Source of the DNA: Marinobacter sp. SS5-14b
GTDB taxonomy: Bacteria; Pseudomonadota; Gammaproteobacteria; Pseudomonadales; Oleiphilaceae
Direction: 5' to 3'
Length of the DNA: 64,000 bases
Assembly (NCBI RefSeq): GCF_030541005.1
Contig: NZ_JASSVM010000007.1
Span: 62,001 to 126,000, forward strand
In this document: in pieces, positions 48,602 through 57,947 of the stretch
How positions within the stretch are numbered: position 1 is the stretch's first letter
How the letters are laid out: each line of letters starts with the position of its first letter
The notes under the pieces: generated by a model
Seen by the model: the letters and a program-made list of their open reading frames with translations, nothing else
Database searches by the model: none
Told to the model about the DNA's origin: nothing
Program-made: the position numbers and the translations under genes

Positions 48602-50452
48602 ATGCGACGCCACACTCTTTCCGCGCAAAGAACCGCCTGGGCATCCTGGTTTATCTTTGCTAACGGGGTTATCGCACTTCTGATCGGGCTGCGTTACTTA
48701 CCCTGGATGCACATCCCCGATACCAGCACCGCAGCCTATGTTGGGCTTCTTCTCCCCGGCCAGTTTGCATTACTGGCGTGGCTAAGCGGGCTCCCGCTCT
48801 TAGCCCTGGCCCTTATATTACCCGCCAAACGTGCACTGACCGTGTTTGCGATTATTTACGCCAGCGCGGGCATTGCGCTTCTGGCAACCGACACTGCAGT
48901 CTACTCTCTCTATCGTTTTCACCTTTCGTCCTTTGTTTTGGAGCTGGCGCTTCGTGGTGGCAGTGAAATCTTTGCGTTCTCCTGGCAGTTCTGGGCGTCC
49001 ACCCTGGGCATTGTCTTCGGCATTGTCATTATTGAAACCATCATAGCCGTCCTGCTATGGCGCAGACGCCCTCGCGGTCTGTGGTTAGCAGCCAGCTTTG
49101 CAATCATGATCGGGCTGCAGGTTGGCGCTCATGCCTGGCATGCATGGGCCGACGCAAACTACGACTCCCGAGTGACCGGCATCACCCGACACGTTCCGCT
49201 TTATTATGGCGCCACCGCCAAGCGGTTCATGAATAAACACGGATGGGTTGACCAGCAAAAAGCCCGAGATAATCAGTCCGCCCAAGGGCTGGCACCTTCC
49301 AATCATACAGGGCCGCTCAACTACCCGACTCAGCCACTGCAATGCTCGGAACCTGCCCGCAAACTGAATGTTCTGATGATCGTCATAGACGGGGCTCGAT
49401 GGGACATGCTCGACCCGCGCTGGATGCCCAACATTTATGAATTCGCTCAGAATAACCTGACGTTCGAGCAGCATTACAGCAACGGAAACGCCACTAAGCC
49501 CGGCATTTTCACCCTGTTCTATTCGTTGCCCGCCAGTTATTGGGACGCCTTCACCGCGAGCAAAAAACCGCCGGTTACCATCAGCAGAATGCAGGAGCTG
49601 GGCTATCAAACCAAAGTACTGGGTTCTGCCACGCTGGTAAGCCCAGCATTTGACCAGAATGTATTCTCGTCCATAAAAAACCTTCGTCTCAAAACACCTG
49701 GTAACCACCCATGGGACAGGGACCGCCGGATTACCGAAGACTGGTTGGAATTCACCGAGCATGAACTTGACCCAGCCAACCCGTTCTTCGGCTTTCTATT
49801 TTATGACACCCCCCACAACCATATGGTGCCGGACGATTACCCTGTGAAATTCCAGCCCTACTGGGAGTCCGTCAACAAGCTGCAACTCGATGCAGACTTC
49901 GACCCCGAGCTCATCAAAAATAACTACAAATCCACCCTGCACTTCGCGGACAATTTGATCGGCAGCGTTCTTGACGACCTTATGGGCCGAGACCTGCTTG
50001 ATCACACCGTCGTTATGATTACCGGCGACCACGGCCAGGAGTTTAACGACTATGGGAAAAATTACTGGGGACATGGCAGCAACTTCGGCGACTATCAGCT
50101 TAGGGTGCCAATGGTGGTACACTGGCCCGGCAAACCGGCACAACGAATTGATTACAGAACCGAGAATTTTGATATAGCTCCAACGCTTATGGGTGACTTG
50201 CTGGGTTGTCAGAGCTCAGACCCAAGCCATTACGCTACCGGAAATGGCTTGCTCGAACCTCAAGAACGCCCATGGAGCATAGCCCATAGTTATATGGACT
50301 ATGCGCTTTTGACGAAAGAGCTGGCCGTCGTTACCCATGCTTCTGGTAATGTTGATGTCGTAAGCCGGAGTTTGGAGCCGGTCCGGAATTATGAGCTCAA
50401 GCCCTCTATAGCCATTCGGGTTCTGGAGGAAATATCTCGGTTTTATGAATAA
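48602..50452 (+). CDS. YejM/PbgA-like membrane protein with sulfatase-fold domain
   Basis: A 616-residue protein with about five N-terminal membrane helices (residues 12-180) and a periplasmic alkaline-phosphatase-like domain. The domain has MIVIDGARWDML (D263) and TGDHGQEFND (D476, H477). This is the architecture of E. coli YejM (PbgA, LapC), which controls LpxC stability and binds lipid A at the inner membrane. Its place inside the lipopolysaccharide locus fits that role. The enzyme sites are not fully matched to active sulfatases, so it may be a sensor rather than a hydrolase. A 142-bp gene-free gap precedes it. Confidence 0.82.
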   Translation: MRRHTLSAQRTAWASWFIFANGVIALLIGLRYLPWMHIPDTSTAAYVGLLLPGQFALLAWLSGLPLLALALILPAKRALTVFAIIYASAGIALLATDTAVYSLYRFHLSSFVLELALRGGSEIFAFSWQFWASTLGIVFGIVIIETIIAVLLWRRRPRGLWLAASFAIMIGLQVGAHAWHAWADANYDSRVTGITRHVPLYYGATAKRFMNKHGWVDQQKARDNQSAQGLAPSNHTGPLNYPTQPLQCSEPARKLNVLMIVIDGARWDMLDPRWMPNIYEFAQNNLTFEQHYSNGNATKPGIFTLFYSLPASYWDAFTASKKPPVTISRMQELGYQTKVLGSATLVSPAFDQNVFSSIKNLRLKTPGNHPWDRDRRITEDWLEFTEHELDPANPFFGFLFYDTPHNHMVPDDYPVKFQPYWESVNKLQLDADFDPELIKNNYKSTLHFADNLIGSVLDDLMGRDLLDHTVVMITGDHGQEFNDYGKNYWGHGSNFGDYQLRVPMVVHWPGKPAQRIDYRTENFDIAPTLMGDLLGCQSSDPSHYATGNGLLEPQERPWSIAHSYMDYALLTKELAVVTHASGNVDVVSRSLEPVRNYELKPSIAIRVLEEISRFYE

Positions 50453-50482
50453 CTGTCATATCAAGGTACGCGAATACTACTT

Positions 50483-51325
50483 ATGAAGCTTTCTGTGATC
50501 ATCAGCACCTACAACTCACCTGAGTGGCTGGAAAAAGTCCTGTGGGGATACAGCGCACAAACCCACAAGGATTTTGAGATCATCATTGCAGATGATGGTT
50601 CAAAAGGTGAAACACGTCAGCTTATTGATCGCATGAGAGATGAGACCGATCTCACGTTAACCCATGTATGGCAGGAGGATGACGGTTTTCAGAAGTGCCG
50701 AATCCTGAATAAAGCGGTTCTCACATCTCAGGCAGAGTATCTGATTTTCACCGATGGCGACTGTATTCCTCGCAATGACTTTCTTGAGGTGCATGCAACC
50801 GAAGCAGAGCCTGGCTATTACCTGTCAGGCGGCTATCACAAGCTGCCCATGGAGACGAGCAAAGCGATAACTCGTGAAGATATTCTGGCCGGGCGGTGTT
50901 TCGAACTCGAATGGCTCAAAGCGCATGGCCTTGGTTCCACGTACAAGAACAGCAAGCTCACTGCTCGTGGCTGGAAAGCCCGATTGTTCAACACCCTAAC
51001 CCCAACACGCTGCCGCTTCAAAGGCTCCAATGGATCAGCGTGGAAAAAAGATGTGCTTGCAGTTAACGGCTTTGATGAAACCATGGCCTATGGTGGTGAA
51101 GACAGAGAGTTTGGAGTTCGGTTGGTTAATCTGGGCATCAAACCGAAACATGTCAGGTATAACGCGATAGTTATTCATCTCGATCATGCGAGAGGATATG
51201 TTGATCCCGATACTGTCAAGGCAAACAAGGAACACAGAATCCGGATTGAAAACCAAGGCATCACCCAAACGCCACATGGTATCAATTTACACATCGGCGA
51301 GCCCCGAAAAGGAGCGATCTCTTGA
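50483..51325 (+). CDS. Glycosyltransferase, GT2 type with galactosyltransferase-like C terminus
   Basis: A 280-residue inverting GT-A enzyme. It opens MKLSVIISTYNSPEWLEKVLWGYSAQ, has the DDGS motif and the metal-binding TDGDCIPR, and the later WKKDVLAVNGFDETMAYGGEDREFGVRL segment typical of galactosyltransferase-like C-terminal parts. It probably extends the lipopolysaccharide core. Its stop overlaps the TTG start of the next gene (TTGA at 51322-51325). Confidence 0.87.
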   Translation: MKLSVIISTYNSPEWLEKVLWGYSAQTHKDFEIIIADDGSKGETRQLIDRMRDETDLTLTHVWQEDDGFQKCRILNKAVLTSQAEYLIFTDGDCIPRNDFLEVHATEAEPGYYLSGGYHKLPMETSKAITREDILAGRCFELEWLKAHGLGSTYKNSKLTARGWKARLFNTLTPTRCRFKGSNGSAWKKDVLAVNGFDETMAYGGEDREFGVRLVNLGIKPKHVRYNAIVIHLDHARGYVDPDTVKANKEHRIRIENQGITQTPHGINLHIGEPRKGAIS

Positions 51326-52236
51326 TATTTTTCGTTTTCTCCTACAATCGCGGGCCTCATCTCCGAAACTGTGTCGAATCGATTGAAATCTGCGCCCCGA
51401 AACATCGCATCATCATCTATGACGACGCCAGTAATGATCCTGAGACTATTCAGATTCTGGGCGAGATCGCGAAAAAGCACGAAGTGCGCACCAGAGATGA
51501 TAAAAAATCCGGCGACCAGCACGGAGCTCTCTATACGAACATGCAGAGGGCGATTGATTCCTTGGAAGAAGTCACGCTGATATGCTTTCTCCAGGATGAT
51601 ACGCAGCTAATACGACCTATTGATGATCAGGATCTGGAATTTCTAAACAACCAGTTCAATCAATTCCCGAATGCAGGGTTTCTAGCACCCGTCTTTCAGA
51701 AGCGAATTACTCGTCAGCGGACGCTGGATCGATTTATATATCGCGATGATCGTGAAGTTTACGTCTGCGAGCACCGTAGCAATAAACAGGTGGCAGGCGT
51801 TTATTACTCCGACATCTCCGTAACCAGGAGCGACCGCTTGCGTTCAGCCGACTGGAAGTTCGTACCGGGAGAGTTTGAGAACGAACAGCAGGCAAAACGG
51901 AGTTTTCTGGAAATGGGTTACCTTTTTGCACCGTTTGCCATGTGGCTACCCAATCCGCCTGCTTACCGAAACAAGAAAAAAAGCTTCACATTCCGGCTTG
52001 CTGAAATCGTCAATAAGGCGGGTTTTTATCCCTTCAACATAATGGACGAGGCCGCAATACAAAGGCTGCGTAGCCGGCCAACAGATCAGGTTCCAATCGC
52101 GGAAGACTTCCTGACAGTAAAAGTAAAAGGCCTTAAATCACCATGGATTTATGATCCCTTAAGGCGGTATCGACTTCTCCGTAAACTGGCGAAAATCGAG
52201 GCTTTCATCAAGCGAATCCGGCAAAATTCAGATTAG
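51322..52236 (+). CDS. GT2-like glycosyltransferase, paralogue of the gene at 53806
   Basis: A 304-residue GT-A-type protein: FFVFSYNRGPHLRNCVESIE, DDASNDPET, and LICFLQDDTQLIRP (DD as metal site). The last third contains FAPFAMWLPNPPAYRNKKKSFTFRLAEIVNKAGFYPFNI. Almost every block recurs in the 304-residue product of the gene at 53806-54720 on the other strand, so the two are clear paralogues. Specificity unknown. It starts at TTG with translational coupling to the upstream GT2 gene. Confidence 0.82.
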   Translation: MIFFVFSYNRGPHLRNCVESIEICAPKHRIIIYDDASNDPETIQILGEIAKKHEVRTRDDKKSGDQHGALYTNMQRAIDSLEEVTLICFLQDDTQLIRPIDDQDLEFLNNQFNQFPNAGFLAPVFQKRITRQRTLDRFIYRDDREVYVCEHRSNKQVAGVYYSDISVTRSDRLRSADWKFVPGEFENEQQAKRSFLEMGYLFAPFAMWLPNPPAYRNKKKSFTFRLAEIVNKAGFYPFNIMDEAAIQRLRSRPTDQVPIAEDFLTVKVKGLKSPWIYDPLRRYRLLRKLAKIEAFIKRIRQNSD

Positions 52237-52988
52237 CGCCCCAAGCGCTCTCGTGCCATGGCGATCAGTGATTCTGCAGTTTCTTGATTTAACTTTAGCT
52301 CTTGATAACCGTTAGGCCGACTACTTGCAAATAGTTGGTCGCAGAAGACAGGTCCCGATCCTCTATAGGTTTCTCCGCTAAGATGCCTTGGGCAAAAAAA
52401 ATGGCTTGGAAGAACCGTTAAGTCACTATAACCCATTTCTCGAACCGTCTCGGTCAAAACTCTCGGACCAACTGTTTTCCAGGCAGCAACTGGTTTATGT
52501 TTCAACTTGTACCAGACAAACTTGCTTGCCAAGTACTTGCTGGAAAGGAACTTTTCCAGTAGTTGCCCAATCAACCGATCACCAGGGCGGGAGGCAAAAT
52601 AACCGTTAGCAATTAGGCCCGGGGAAATCAGTTCATTTTCCCAGCACGCAAATGCGGTGCAATCAAACAACCAGTCTGGCAAAGGAGAAAGGGCTATTGA
52701 ATCAGCATCCAGAGCAAACCCCCCCTCGTTAAAAAGTATTTCCCACCGCATTAAGTCTGCCACGCCGAAAAGCTGCCCTGTTTTCCACATCGCATCCATG
52801 TGTCGTTTGGTTTGCCATGGAAATTCATCGTATTCCCGATTCCCCCACACCTTTAATGTAAACTCGGGATTCAATGACCGCCACGTTTCAAAACAGGCAT
52901 CTGGGCGGCGACTTTCATCACCCACCCAAATAAAGTGAAAGCATTTTGGAATATTAGACAATTCAAACCACCTACTCAGCCATGCCAA
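52233..52988 (-). CDS. Glycosyltransferase with DXD motif, GT32 type
   Basis: A 251-residue protein like the mannosyl/capsular GT32 family: IPKCFHFIWVGDESRRP, YDEFPWQTKRHMDAMWKTGQLFGVADLMRWEILFNEGGFALDADS, where DADS is the nucleotide-sugar DxD motif. It is the last gene of the minus-strand glycosyltransferase run and overlaps the convergent GT2-like gene at the stop codons (52233-52236). Confidence 0.85.
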   Translation of the reverse strand: MAWLSRWFELSNIPKCFHFIWVGDESRRPDACFETWRSLNPEFTLKVWGNREYDEFPWQTKRHMDAMWKTGQLFGVADLMRWEILFNEGGFALDADSIALSPLPDWLFDCTAFACWENELISPGLIANGYFASRPGDRLIGQLLEKFLSSKYLASKFVWYKLKHKPVAAWKTVGPRVLTETVREMGYSDLTVLPSHFFCPRHLSGETYRGSGPVFCDQLFASSRPNGYQELKLNQETAESLIAMARERLGR

Positions 52989-52996
52989 GCCTGCCG

Positions 52997-53770
52997 TTAA
53001 GATTTCTTCTGACCCGAATTAAGAGATTTCCTGAACTTGAAATTATGAACCTCCCGCCGAAGTTTCCCCTTGATCAAATACCAACGCCAGCGAAGCCGCA
53101 TCAAACCTTTTCTCAAGTCTTTGGTATTAAAGCCCGTGTCGATAGCAGACTCAAATTCCGGGTTGTTGGTCACGCACGCTTGCTCAACGCCAAAGCACTC
53201 GACACCGTTGTCCCAAAACTGATCCATTTCAATATCAACCGGCTCGGCCCAGGTGCCCGCATACTGCAGAAACTTCCTTGCCGCAGAGGGCCTTAAAAAG
53301 TATCCGGTGGCACTTTTATGTCCCCTGAGAAACTTGCAAACCGTTACGCCGCTTTGATCAAAGACTCTTAACCTTTCCGTGTTCCTGGATCTGCTGTCAA
53401 ACAGCCTGACACACTCAATAGTCTCTGGAAGAGCTGGGCAAACACTGAGGAACCGCAAAAATGATTCCTCAAAAATTTGTGCGTCATCCTCCAGAACAAT
53501 GAGCGGCTTGTTGGACTCAGAGCAGCGCTGCCACACCAGGTAGTGACTGGCATAACAGCCCAAATGTCCTGCAGTAAGCGGAATTTCTCCAATACGCTTC
53601 GCCTTCCGTGCATCGAACCTTGAAAACAGCTCATGTCCTTTCTTGCCATCCACAGCATCAAAGAAGTGAAAGTCTACGCCAAGGTGCGAAAACTGTGCCT
53701 TAATCGCTTCTCGGCGCTCAACCGCCCTGAGAAGGCTGATGACAATTATTTCAGGCTGATCATTCATCAT
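52997..53770 (-). CDS. Glycosyltransferase, GT25 (LPS) type
   Basis: A 257-residue protein of the GT25 lipopolysaccharide glycosyltransferase family: IIVISLLRAVERREAIKAQF at the start, IPLTAGHLGCYASHYLVWQ, and the metal site IVLEDDAQIF. The start at ATG 53770 has TAGGA five bases upstream; the frame is open to 53821 but that would overlap the upstream gene. It likely adds galactose or a similar sugar to the core; the exact linkage is unknown. Confidence 0.85.
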   Translation of the reverse strand: MMNDQPEIIVISLLRAVERREAIKAQFSHLGVDFHFFDAVDGKKGHELFSRFDARKAKRIGEIPLTAGHLGCYASHYLVWQRCSESNKPLIVLEDDAQIFEESFLRFLSVCPALPETIECVRLFDSRSRNTERLRVFDQSGVTVCKFLRGHKSATGYFLRPSAARKFLQYAGTWAEPVDIEMDQFWDNGVECFGVEQACVTNNPEFESAIDTGFNTKDLRKGLMRLRWRWYLIKGKLRREVHNFKFRKSLNSGQKKS

Positions 53771-53805
53771 ACTATTCCTAAAGAGAAACGAACCCGCGCC
53801 AAAAA

Positions 53806-54720
53806 CTAGCGCTTGAACCATCGCCTGAGAGCAACTTCAAGATTGTTGAGCTGCTTATAAAACCGCAATCCCGTTAATGGATTATAGGTCCAGGGCTTAG
53901 GTGGATCTTTGGGAGTACACTCAAGAAATTCCTCGGCCACGGGCAACTTTTGGTCGGGTACAGATCTGATTTCTTTTGCCCGCCCCTCAGACCAAATCCG
54001 AAAAGGATAGAAACCCACCCCTTTCTTACGCTCTGCGAGCTTCAGTCCCAAGGTTTTATTCTTTCCCCGATATGCAGGAACTTCAGGCAGCCACATTGCG
54101 AAAGGCAGCCACATGTACGCCATCATCCCGAAAAGCGACTTTGCCTGTTGGTCATTGGCAGGTTCGGACTGCTTGAATTGCCAGCCTGCCACGATAAGTC
54201 TCTCCGGACGAAAAACAACCAGATCAGAGTAGTGAATACCTGCACTCTGGCCCGTGTCCTTCCTGAAGAAAAATTCGGCTGATGGTCCCTGTAATGGTGT
54301 TATCGGCCGTTTCGTCAGGTCGACACCTCGAATGAAGCAAGGATGAATAAACCCAAGACTTTCCGTATCGTCAAACAGCTGATCCAGAGCGATGAGATCT
54401 TCTGGTGAAATAGGTCGAACAACTTGCGTATCATCCTGAAGAAAACAAACAAGGCGACGACTCTGAAATCGTGTAAGCGCCGAGTTCATATTATGATAGA
54501 GACCGCCATGCTTAATGCTGCCCTCTTTCTCCGGTTTGATTACCTCACAGGTGCCCGAAATAGTGTTCAGATACTCGCAGGTTTCGGAGTCAGTGCTGTT
54601 GTCATCAAAAATGGCAATATCTGCGTCTGGGATGCATCGCAGAATCGAATCAACACAATTTCGGAGAAATTTCCCGCGGTTGAAGGAAAATATACATACG
54701 ACTATTCGGTTATCGAACAT
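53806..54720 (-). CDS. GT2-like glycosyltransferase, paralogue of the gene at 51322
   Basis: A 304-residue GT-A-type protein. VVCIFSFNRGKFLRNCVDSIL, FDDNSTDSETCEYL, LVCFLQDDTQVVRPISPEDL, GIHYSDLVVFRPERL and WLPFAMWLPEVPAYRGKNKTLGLKLAERKKGVGFYPF line up with the same blocks of the plus-strand gene at 51322-52236, and the two products have the same length. Its start overlaps the end of the O-antigen ligase gene by 11 bp. Probably a core or O-chain sugar transferase. Confidence 0.82.
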   Translation of the reverse strand: MFDNRIVVCIFSFNRGKFLRNCVDSILRCIPDADIAIFDDNSTDSETCEYLNTISGTCEVIKPEKEGSIKHGGLYHNMNSALTRFQSRRLVCFLQDDTQVVRPISPEDLIALDQLFDDTESLGFIHPCFIRGVDLTKRPITPLQGPSAEFFFRKDTGQSAGIHYSDLVVFRPERLIVAGWQFKQSEPANDQQAKSLFGMMAYMWLPFAMWLPEVPAYRGKNKTLGLKLAERKKGVGFYPFRIWSEGRAKEIRSVPDQKLPVAEEFLECTPKDPPKPWTYNPLTGLRFYKQLNNLEVALRRWFKR

Positions 54721-55990
54721 AAGCCTCCCCAGCCCCGTTTTGTTTCTTCACCCCAGCATGAGCGGAACAGGCCCATGACCACACAAAAACCAAAGGAAGC
54801 CAACCAATCAACCAGACTGGGTGCAGCGAAATCAGCAAGGTATATTCATCCGTGAAGGTGAGCATCACAAAGAGTGCAAGAAGCGCCAACAAGTGAAATT
54901 TTACCAGAGGATTGACTGTCGCCTTAATAGCCCAGAGCGCCGGCAATCCCAATAAAGCGAGTTGAAATGCAACGCCAATGACACCCGTTTCAGCCCAAAC
55001 CCCAAGCCAGATATTGTGCGGATGGGATATATCAAGCCCCAAAGGCTCAAGATACTGACGCGAGGCATCCATCAACTTGAAGTCCATTCCCGCACCGTTG
55101 CCAAACCAGAGAGACTCCGGCGGGTAGGACGCGTAAGCCTCCCAAATGTCAAAGCGATGTGCATCGCCCCTCTTGAATAGCTGTTCAATCAAGGGTTCAA
55201 ATCCCACGAGTGACTGAACACTTACTACGATTATGGCGCCCGCAATGACAACACCAAATGCGGTCAAGTACGGGCGGAATCTGGCCGCAAGAACAACAAC
55301 AAAAAACGCCAAATAGGCGCACATTGTCAGAATGGGAGCCCGACTCTTGGTCATTATCACAAATACGCAGGTAGCAACAATCACCAGGGCAGCGAAAAAC
55401 ACTTCGGCCGGCTGTATTGGCTCATTTTTATGCAACATGATGAACAAGCCAATTGCCATGAGCACAATCGCTATCGACGCGCCTTGAATAGGGTGTTCCA
55501 GCATGCCCAAACCACCCGTCCTCAACCTCCCAAACTCAGGCAACGGATCAGTTGCCAGTCCTGCGAGAGAACCGAGAAGTGCAGCGCACAGAAACACATA
55601 TCCCCATACCGCTCTGTAACGAACGATACTGGACATCCACAGCCGGAATGCAAGCATGCCAAAGGCAGCTTCTACGCCCCACCGTGACGCCTGCCAGTCA
55701 TCCTTAACAGGGCCACTCCCCACAAACCATGTAGAAACAGACATATAGGCACAGAAAAGGATAAAAACAGCGATAAACGGTTCTTTCAGATCAACCAGAT
55801 CCCGCCTATGCAAAGCCAGGTATGCGGTGAGAGGTAAGATCAAAGCGTGAAAAAAGGTTCTGAATACCACCTCAGGCGCAGATACACTTAAGAAAAGCCA
55901 GATACCGAACAGAAACCCCAATCGACCAAACCATACAGCCGTCATTTCACGACCACTGGAAACCTGCCCCATGTCTACAACACCCTGCAT
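54710..55990 (-). CDS. O-antigen ligase family membrane protein
   Basis: A 426-residue polytopic inner-membrane protein with about ten to twelve helices and a large periplasmic loop. The loop carries LDISHPHNIWLGVWAETG, where the His in SHPHN corresponds to the conserved ligase histidine, and RFDIWEAYASYPPESLWFGNG. WaaL enzymes move O-chain from undecaprenyl diphosphate to lipid A-core on the periplasmic side. The start could be Met1 (55990) or an internal Met such as residue 7 or 16. It is followed directly by the GT2-like gene. Confidence 0.85.
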   Translation of the reverse strand: MQGVVDMGQVSSGREMTAVWFGRLGFLFGIWLFLSVSAPEVVFRTFFHALILPLTAYLALHRRDLVDLKEPFIAVFILFCAYMSVSTWFVGSGPVKDDWQASRWGVEAAFGMLAFRLWMSSIVRYRAVWGYVFLCAALLGSLAGLATDPLPEFGRLRTGGLGMLEHPIQGASIAIVLMAIGLFIMLHKNEPIQPAEVFFAALVIVATCVFVIMTKSRAPILTMCAYLAFFVVVLAARFRPYLTAFGVVIAGAIIVVSVQSLVGFEPLIEQLFKRGDAHRFDIWEAYASYPPESLWFGNGAGMDFKLMDASRQYLEPLGLDISHPHNIWLGVWAETGVIGVAFQLALLGLPALWAIKATVNPLVKFHLLALLALFVMLTFTDEYTLLISLHPVWLIGWLPLVFVWSWACSAHAGVKKQNGAGEAYVR

Positions 55991-55996
55991 AGGTCG

Positions 55997-56947
55997 TCAG
56001 CCCGCCTGCAATTGACGAATCAAAGGATCTATATAAGCACTGGGCGCCCAACTCTCTCGCCCACTAGCCTGCGAATGAATCGTAATGTAGTGCACGCTGG
56101 GATCCCCACGCATCGAGGTCACCGTGTGAATAACCTTTTCAGGATCGCTGGTATCAAATATGTAACGACTTGATACTGGGTTACGCCATTCGACCTCACT
56201 GGCGTCGCACTGACACGCCAGAAACGCTTTGTAGTAGCCGAATTCGGACCACCTTCTGGGAGGTTGATCCAGAAGCACCTGCCACCAACGTTTTCTGCTA
56301 CCCCTCTCCAGAAAATTCAGGGCCGCACGCAAAAGCCTCTGATCAAAAACAAAAGGCGTGTCAAAATAGACGTTAACCTTTCGGTCAGCGTTGACGGCCC
56401 CTGCCATTGCCTCTGAAACTGCCACCCAGTTAGCCACCTTCCCCTTCAAGTCAGTTCGGGATTTCCAGTCAGCAAAGCACACTGACCCTGAAGTCGATAC
56501 AAAATCATCGACTTGCGCACCCGGCGTAACGTACACATCCGAATCAATGATCACGGCCAGATCACAATCAAGCTCACTCGCCAGCTTCAACTTGCACAGT
56601 TGCTGGGTATGCCACCCGGTATAGGATGGCCATATTGGCCACGAAATGAGGCGTTTCAGGCTCCCAAAAATCTTGGTCAGGCCCCGCCCAAACCTTGAAG
56701 AAAGGTTTCGGGCCCTCACGCGGATTGCTTCCACCTCGGGAGGCAAAACGTCTCGCGTCGACAGAAGGTGCAAACCGGGTGTGTCGGCAAACTCTCGGAA
56801 CAGTTCGAGATCCTCATGCTGAACCACTACATAGTGTGGCAGGTGGCTCAAACCGGAATGCTCAAGCGAAGCTCGCATCAATCGGAAATGCTCGAAATCA
56901 CCAGCCCACGTCGGTGTAATCAGAACCGTTCTCTGGAGGCGACTCAT
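55997..56947 (-). CDS. DUF6492-type putative glycosyltransferase
   Basis: A 316-residue protein opening TVLITPTWAGDFEHFRLMRASLEHSG with AVIIDSDVYVTPG, a DxD-like metal site, and YFDTPFVFDQRLLRAALNFL. The pattern matches DUF6492, a GT-A-like group of unknown activity seen in polysaccharide loci. Its ATG overlaps the stop of the upstream gene by four bases (56944-56947), so it belongs to the same operon. Confidence 0.72.
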   Translation of the reverse strand: MSRLQRTVLITPTWAGDFEHFRLMRASLEHSGLSHLPHYVVVQHEDLELFREFADTPGLHLLSTRDVLPPEVEAIRVRARNLSSRFGRGLTKIFGSLKRLISWPIWPSYTGWHTQQLCKLKLASELDCDLAVIIDSDVYVTPGAQVDDFVSTSGSVCFADWKSRTDLKGKVANWVAVSEAMAGAVNADRKVNVYFDTPFVFDQRLLRAALNFLERGSRKRWWQVLLDQPPRRWSEFGYYKAFLACQCDASEVEWRNPVSSRYIFDTSDPEKVIHTVTSMRGDPSVHYITIHSQASGRESWAPSAYIDPLIRQLQAG

Positions 56948-57903
56948 GAGAGGTTGCCCTGCTTCCTATCCCGCCACCGAGACTGCCATACCCGTAGCCT
57001 GGTCCTGAGCTTACTCCGGGCTTCATTACCGGAATATCGGCCTTTGGCAACGTGGCGAATCCTGTAAACACCAGGAATCTGAATGGGCACGCCCTGGCTC
57101 TGCAGTAACCACCGGAAGGCTCGATCTTCATGGCATTTGGCGAAGTTTTCTACCGGCTGTTGATACAACCCGATGTTTCGGCAATAGCCCACGGCTCGAC
57201 ACACATCACCATGGGCAATCTGAAGCGGGCCGGTGGCTTTGACGATGTTTCTGGTGGTGAAGGAACCGATATCGATATCAAGGACTTGCGGCCCCGTGGT
57301 ACCCGCTTGCAACAGGGGGTTATCCTCGGCCAACAAGTCGGTTGTGTGCTCTTGTTCGGGAAACAGCAAGGCGTCCTGGCGGCCCTGAAGTGCCGCAGCG
57401 AGAGCATCTAAACAGCCATCGCGAAACATGAGATCACAATCGGTAAACCACACCCAGTCGGCGGTTGTAGCCAGTGCTGCCCGGTTTCGGCCAATGCCGC
57501 GACGGAATAGTTCCTGTTTCGCGATTGGCTGCCAGTTCCAAGTAATACCGGGAGCCACTTGGTCACCAAAAAAGGCAAGGAGTTCGGCAGTTTTCTTGTC
57601 CTCCGGACTGTAGAAAACCGTCATGGTGACATCCAGCTCTTTTGGCGGGAACAGCACCAGAGAGCTCAGTTGGTAAACCAGAAAATGGGAATAGTTCCAG
57701 CAATGGCTGACCACCTCCAGTTTGAGGTGGCCGGTGCGCGCAGCTCGCTTGTCCTTTGGCGGCAGGTCAGGCTCGAACCACCGTGCAGGAATCCAGCCAC
57801 CGGCTGCAAACCGGAAAAAGGCGAGTTTAATAAGGTTCCACATAGTTCGGGCCCGGGCAACGTCATGTAAAAACCCGCGAATTCTATCATGGCCAAGCTT
57901 CAA
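56944..57903 (-). CDS. GT2/GT-A-type putative glycosyltransferase
   Basis: A 319-residue protein with a GT-A-like middle part: LEVVSHCWNYSHFLVYQLSSL, GIGRNRAALATTADWVWFTDCDLMF (DCD as metal site), and KCHEDRAFRWLLQSQG. It is the first gene of the minus-strand run down to 52233. The start is uncertain: TTG at 57903 and ATG at 57843 (MWNLIKLAFFRF) are both in frame and neither has a strong ribosome site. The enzyme target is not known. Confidence 0.72.
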   Translation of the reverse strand: MKLGHDRIRGFLHDVARARTMWNLIKLAFFRFAAGGWIPARWFEPDLPPKDKRAARTGHLKLEVVSHCWNYSHFLVYQLSSLVLFPPKELDVTMTVFYSPEDKKTAELLAFFGDQVAPGITWNWQPIAKQELFRRGIGRNRAALATTADWVWFTDCDLMFRDGCLDALAAALQGRQDALLFPEQEHTTDLLAEDNPLLQAGTTGPQVLDIDIGSFTTRNIVKATGPLQIAHGDVCRAVGYCRNIGLYQQPVENFAKCHEDRAFRWLLQSQGVPIQIPGVYRIRHVAKGRYSGNEARSKLRTRLRVWQSRWRDRKQGNLS

Positions 57904-57947
57904 AAGCCGACAACCGTGCTGTTACAAAGCGTCAATCACCTTGTGCG

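Noticed and set aside
57904..57947. A promoter pair in the 44-bp gap between the divergent glycosyltransferase and acyltransferase genes
   Set aside because: The gap is too short to hold two standard promoters and I see no good hexamers, so the real starts or promoters may lie inside the coding regions.
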